Of a stretch of DNA of 7,339 nucleotides, positions 4,842 through 7,339 are shown one piece after another. The DNA is taken from the NCBI GenBank assembly GCA_937957685.1, contig CALGAO010000053.1, positions 1 through 7,339 on the forward strand, read 5' to 3'. The DNA comes from an uncultured Paenibacillaceae bacterium. GTDB lineage: Bacteria; Bacillota; Bacilli; Paenibacillales; DA-C8. The first letter of the stretch is position 1. Each line of letters opens with the position of its first letter. The translations under genes were made by a program, and so were the position numbers. Below the pieces are notes generated by a model. That model saw only the letters and a program-made list of their open reading frames with translations. It was not told where the DNA came from and ran no database searches.

Positions 4842-5822
4842 TTACAGGACGCCCTCGCGCATGTTGCCTGTGCGAACGGGCTTCAGGTAAGCAGCGGCCG
4901 GTTTCTTGTGCCCTGCCTTGGTGAGCATGTAGTAGGAGATGAGCGAAGCGATGATGAAGATCGTGCCCACCACGTCAAACCATGTGATGGCATAACCTTG
5001 CACGATCGTAATCGCCAGTGTCGTAATCGGCACGAAGTTCAGGAACAACAACCCCTGGACCGGCGACAGGATGCTGACCCCCGTGTTCCAGCCGAGCAGG
5101 GCGATGATTCCCGGAAATACGATGACGAAGAGCAACTGCGGCCCTGCGTGCATCACGTCCCCGATCGATGGCAGCTCCGTATAGCCGACCATCGTGGTGA
5201 CAGCCGTTACCGACATGGCGGTGATGGTGCCAAGCAAGCAGCTGAGCGTCGTGTAGCGCAGCACCGACCAGCCGGGAAACTTGCTGCCCCCCATCGTATA
5301 GATGACCCATCCGATGACGGCGATCAGCATCAGCATGGACGAGATCCCCTGCCCGGACAGATCCGTGAGAGAATCCAGGTCGCCCTTCGTGATGACCAAT
5401 ACCGCACCGATGAAGGAGACGAGCACACAGACGAGGGTGAGCGGCTCCGAGCGCTTGCGGAAGAGGACCCAACCGATCACCAGAGAGATCATCGGCATGA
5501 GCGACTCCATGATCGACGCCGCCATGATGCCAGGCTCCCCTGCCATATCCTGCCCCCAGAAAATGAACAGATTATAGACCGTGAATGCCATCGTCCCATA
5601 GAACCACAGCTGCATGCCCTTGCCTTCCAGTCGAAAGGCCTGCTTGCCTTCCTTCCACAGCAGGAGCAGAACGAGCAGCAATGAGACAGAGCCGTAACGG
5701 ATCACGGTAAAGCAGAAGGGATCTATATGCTGAAAGGCCACATGGGCGGCAGGAAACATGGCCCCCCAGGATACCGCTGCGATCAGACACAGCACAGCTC
5801 CGAATAACGTCCGACTGCGCAA
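4842..5822 (-). CDS. EamA/DMT-superfamily transporter, ten membrane segments
   Basis: This 326-residue inner-membrane protein belongs to the drug/metabolite transporter superfamily with two EamA repeats. Ten hydrophobic segments can be placed at roughly 6-28, 36-56, 71-90, 98-120, 128-146, 158-176, 186-211, 227-247, 255-275 and 281-302. The first holds the typical SWGAMFPAAHVAF of repeat one, and the fourth the ASIMESLMPMISLVIGWVLF stretch with its conserved Glu and Pro. In repeat two, VSILSPVQGLLFLNFVPITTLAI is the corresponding segment. A basic tail (KAGHKKPAAAYLKPVR) ends in the cytoplasm. Such proteins export or exchange small metabolites and amino acids; the substrate cannot be read from sequence. 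The start is TTG at 5822: GGAGGT on the minus strand (5831-5836) is eight bases away, an in-frame TAG lies just upstream, and the next Met is residue 21, inside the first membrane segment. It is divergent from a LysR gene, its likely regulator. Confidence 0.9.
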   Translation of the reverse strand: MRSRTLFGAVLCLIAAVSWGAMFPAAHVAFQHIDPFCFTVIRYGSVSLLLVLLLLWKEGKQAFRLEGKGMQLWFYGTMAFTVYNLFIFWGQDMAGEPGIMAASIMESLMPMISLVIGWVLFRKRSEPLTLVCVLVSFIGAVLVITKGDLDSLTDLSGQGISSMLMLIAVIGWVIYTMGGSKFPGWSVLRYTTLSCLLGTITAMSVTAVTTMVGYTELPSIGDVMHAGPQLLFVIVFPGIIALLGWNTGVSILSPVQGLLFLNFVPITTLAITIVQGYAITWFDVVGTIFIIASLISYYMLTKAGHKKPAAAYLKPVRTGNMREGVL

Positions 5823-5852
5823 GATGTTCTACCTCCATAACAGGATCACACC

Positions 5853-5861
5853 ACTATATCA
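5853..5861 (-). promoter_or_regulatory. Extended -10 promoter of the EamA transporter gene
   Basis: On the minus strand the sequence TGATATAGT is an extended -10 element (TG-N-TATAGT) 31 bases upstream of the TTG start. No good -35 hexamer is found at the usual distance, so an activator such as the divergent LysR protein may be needed. Assignment is by sequence pattern only. Confidence 0.45.
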
Positions 5862-5871
5862 TCTGCGAAAT

Positions 5872-5901
5872 TTGCCATCTTGTAAAATGAATAAATATAA
5901 T
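5872..5901 (+). promoter_or_regulatory. Promoter of the lysR gene
   Basis: TTGCCA (5872-5877) and a perfect TATAAT (5896-5901) are 18 bases apart, giving a start near 5908 and a leader of about 57 bases. A second possible extended -10, TGATATTAT, lies at 5920-5928, so two starts are conceivable. Confidence 0.6.
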
Positions 5902-5927
5902 AATATTCATCAATATTTATGATATTA
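5891..5927. promoter_or_regulatory. AT-rich nested inverted repeats in the lysR/eamA intergenic gap, candidate LysR-type operator
   Basis: Three overlapping dyads occur. ATAAATAT (5891-5898) pairs perfectly with ATATTTAT (5913-5920). TAATATTCAT (5901-5910) pairs with ATGATATTA (5919-5927) with one bulged base. ATATT-CATC-AATAT (5903-5916) is a compact dyad of the size of a LysR-type box. LysR regulators usually bind such sites between themselves and a divergent target gene and repress their own promoter, which these repeats overlap. The general AT-richness of the gap raises the chance of accidental symmetry. Confidence 0.45.
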
Positions 5928-5964
5928 TGGAGACAGAAATCTCGGGGGAAGGGGGCGTTCGTTC

Positions 5965-6864
5965 ATGGAGCTGAAGGATCTGGAGATTTTTCAGATGGTG
6001 GCGAGCAAGGGGACGGTATCCGAGGTGGCCAAGGAGCTGAACTACGTGCAATCGAACATCACGATGCGCATCCAGAAGCTGGAGCAGGAGCTTGGCACGC
6101 CGCTGTTCCATCGTCACAGGCGCGGCATGGTGTTGACGCCCGAGGGCAAGAAGCTGCTCTCGTACAGTCAGAAATTGTTGATGCTGGCGGATGAGATGAA
6201 GCGAGCGGTGCAGAATAAGGAGGAGCCGTCAGGCAAGCTGGATATCGGAACGGTGGAGATCGTCATCCAGCTGCCGCAGATCCTCTCCTCCTATATGAAA
6301 AGGTACAGGAATGTCGATCTGTCGCTGTATACGGGCGTGACCGAGCAATTGGAGGAGGAAGTGCTGAATCACAAGCTGGACGGGGCATTCGTGACCGATG
6401 CGGAGTTTCATCCGGATATCGCGAAGCACGAGGTGTTCGGCGAGGAACTGATCCTCATCTCGGATGCGAGCACGACTTCGCTGGATGAGCTTCGTGATCG
6501 ACCGTTTCTCTGCTTCAGCCAGGGGTGCGGGTACCGGGCGAGGCTGGAGGCCTGGTATCGGGACCAGAACATCACGCCGCAGCGGGTGCTGGAGTTCGGC
6601 ACGCTGGAGACGATCCTGCAGAGCGTCGTGGCCGGACTGGGTGTCACCTTCGTGCCCAGATCCGCCGTTGCCCACCTGCTGGAGAGAGGCAAGATCCGGG
6701 GCTTCACGCTGCCCGATGCCTACAGCAGGATCAGGACCGTATTCATCCGCCGGGCGGATGCGTTCCTGACGACGTCGATGGAGAAGTTCATCGAGACGAT
6801 CGAGATGCATCGGCATGTCCAGGTCGATCCGCTGACGATCGCGATGGATCATGGGGGCGTATAG
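5965..6864 (+). CDS. LysR-family transcriptional regulator
   Basis: This 299-residue protein has the standard LysR plan. A winged helix-turn-helix covers residues 1-60 (ELKDLEIFQMVASKGTVSEVAKELNYVQSNITMRIQKLE, then LGTPLFHRHRRGMVLTPEG). A linker helix at about 62-88 (KKLLSYSQKLLMLADEMKRAV) is followed by a periplasmic-binding-protein-like effector domain at about 92-290, starting GKLDIGTVEIVIQLPQILSSY and containing VAGLGVTFVPRSAV near 222-235. The N-terminus resembles the CzcR/YofA group of Bacillus, from memory. The effector is unknown. The ATG at 5965 is preceded by a purine-rich GGAAGGGGG run (5947-5955). Divergence from the EamA transporter, with repeats in the shared gap, suggests that it senses the transported metabolite and activates the exporter. 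LysR/EamA pairs of this kind are common in bacteria. No frameshift or missing part is seen. Confidence 0.93.
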   Translation: MELKDLEIFQMVASKGTVSEVAKELNYVQSNITMRIQKLEQELGTPLFHRHRRGMVLTPEGKKLLSYSQKLLMLADEMKRAVQNKEEPSGKLDIGTVEIVIQLPQILSSYMKRYRNVDLSLYTGVTEQLEEEVLNHKLDGAFVTDAEFHPDIAKHEVFGEELILISDASTTSLDELRDRPFLCFSQGCGYRARLEAWYRDQNITPQRVLEFGTLETILQSVVAGLGVTFVPRSAVAHLLERGKIRGFTLPDAYSRIRTVFIRRADAFLTTSMEKFIETIEMHRHVQVDPLTIAMDHGGV

Positions 6865-6872
6865 GCAGAGAC

Positions 6873-6910
6873 GGGAAGCCCGCCCATCATCCCGGATGAT
6901 CGGGCTTCCC
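6873..6910. terminator. Bidirectional hairpin between convergent lysR and GH12 genes
   Basis: Ten-base arms GGGAAGCCCG (6873-6882) and CGGGCTTCCC (6901-6910) enclose an inner stem ATCATC/GATGAT (6886-6891 and 6895-6900), with a CCC bulge and a three-base loop. It starts nine bases after the lysR stop and lies 36 bases beyond the GH12 stop on the other strand. The T-runs are weak on both sides. Confidence 0.75.
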
Positions 6911-6946
6911 TTGCTGGATGTGACACGGGGCAGGCTTGGCGCAGAT

Positions 6947-7339
6947 CTATTGGAAATTGATCGAGAAGCTGTTGGTGATAAAATCAAGTCCTCCGGCAGA
7001 ACTCGTAATCTCATACCCGAACTGCACCTCGCCAATCGTAACATTGCCGAACCAGCCCTTGTTGCGAATCCAGTTCATGATGGCCAGGATGTTGACGGTT
7101 CCCGAGCTGGTGTGCGAGGTTCTGACGAAGGAGATGACCTCGTTGGCGCCGTTGCTTCCGCGATAGACATTCCATGTATGACCTCCGACGGATACGTTCG
7201 TTTGTACAGGGACAGGGTTGCCGCTGGCATCCCAGTTGTAGGAGATCGGCTTGACACCTCCCCTGTAGTTCATCCAGAGCATGATCTCGTAGGCATGGTT
7301 ATTGGCCCAGATGTCGTAAGCGGTTGCATAAGCGCCGCT
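6947..7339 (-). CDS. GH12 endoglucanase/xyloglucanase, C-terminal 130 residues (cut by window edge)
   Basis: The minus-strand frame is open to the right edge of the window and ends at TAG 6947. It encodes the end of a glycoside hydrolase family 12 beta-jelly-roll enzyme, which cuts internal beta-1,4-glucan bonds in cellulose, mixed-linkage glucan or xyloglucan with retention. The segment AYDIWANNHAYEIMLWMNYRGG holds the nucleophile Glu of the family's YEIMxW motif (visible residue 18). IGEVQFGYEITSSAGG holds the acid/base Glu (visible residue 110). The strand pairs between them (VQTNVSVGGHTWNVYRGSN, then EVISFVRTSH) and the helix IMNWIRNKGWF are usual for GH12. The chain ends at SINFQ, right after the catalytic fold, so no C-terminal carbohydrate-binding module is present. 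The signal peptide expected for secretion is outside the window. An internal ATG at 7282 is not the real start. Substrate preference cannot be decided. Confidence 0.88.
   Translation of the reverse strand, partial: SGAYATAYDIWANNHAYEIMLWMNYRGGVKPISYNWDASGNPVPVQTNVSVGGHTWNVYRGSNGANEVISFVRTSHTSSGTVNILAIMNWIRNKGWFGNVTIGEVQFGYEITSSAGGLDFITNSFSINFQ

Noticed and set aside
4698..5684. 328-codon plus-strand open frame opposite the transporter
   Set aside because: It is antisense to the ten-segment EamA gene; its highly charged Asp/Arg/His-rich product is typical of the complement of membrane-protein codons.

Overview
The window looks like chromosomal DNA from a high-GC, Gram-positive, spore-former-type Bacillota, most likely Paenibacillus or a close relative such as Cohnella. 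The grounds are strong AGGAGG-like ribosome binding sites, vegetative TATAAT promoters in AT-rich gaps between GC-rich genes, one TTG start, and the gene mix (OhrR, BsaA-type Gpx, LysR/EamA pair, GH12 glucanase). The genus is an inference; no rRNA or marker gene is present.

Layout, left to right. (1) 1-182, minus: start of an ArsR-family regulator cut by the window edge. (2) 448-1404, plus: an ECF sigma factor carrying a C-terminal SnoaL-like domain, behind its own vegetative promoter. (3) 1420-2118, plus: a deletion-scarred stretch. The middle third of an AHSA1/SRPBCC protein is joined in frame to an NAD(P)H-binding oxidoreductase that has lost its N-terminal Rossmann glycine motif. (4) 2261-3544, plus: a single-gene unit for an ATP-grasp ligase resembling D-aspartate ligases, with an extended -10 promoter. 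(5) 3653-4598, minus: a two-gene operon, glutathione peroxidase then OhrR-type peroxide sensor, with two tandem ATCG-N4-CGAT boxes beside the promoter. (6) 4842-5822, minus: an EamA/DMT transporter, divergent from (7) 5965-6864, plus: a LysR regulator; an AT-rich gap with inverted repeats lies between them. (8) 6947-7339, minus: the C-terminal half of a GH12 endoglucanase, cut by the window edge.

How the genes fit together. gpx-ohrR is a self-contained organic peroxide defence unit: OhrR probably represses the operon until oxidised, and Gpx reduces the peroxide. lysR probably controls the transporter next to it. The sigma factor needs no separate anti-sigma gene if its fused C-terminal domain controls it, as is known for related SnoaL-fused groups; its likely partner oxidoreductase genes appear to have been eroded by deletions. 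Long hairpins separate the convergent pairs at 3583-3628 and 6873-6910 and end the transporter gene at 4788-4819. I see no tRNA, rRNA, CRISPR, transposase or prophage gene.
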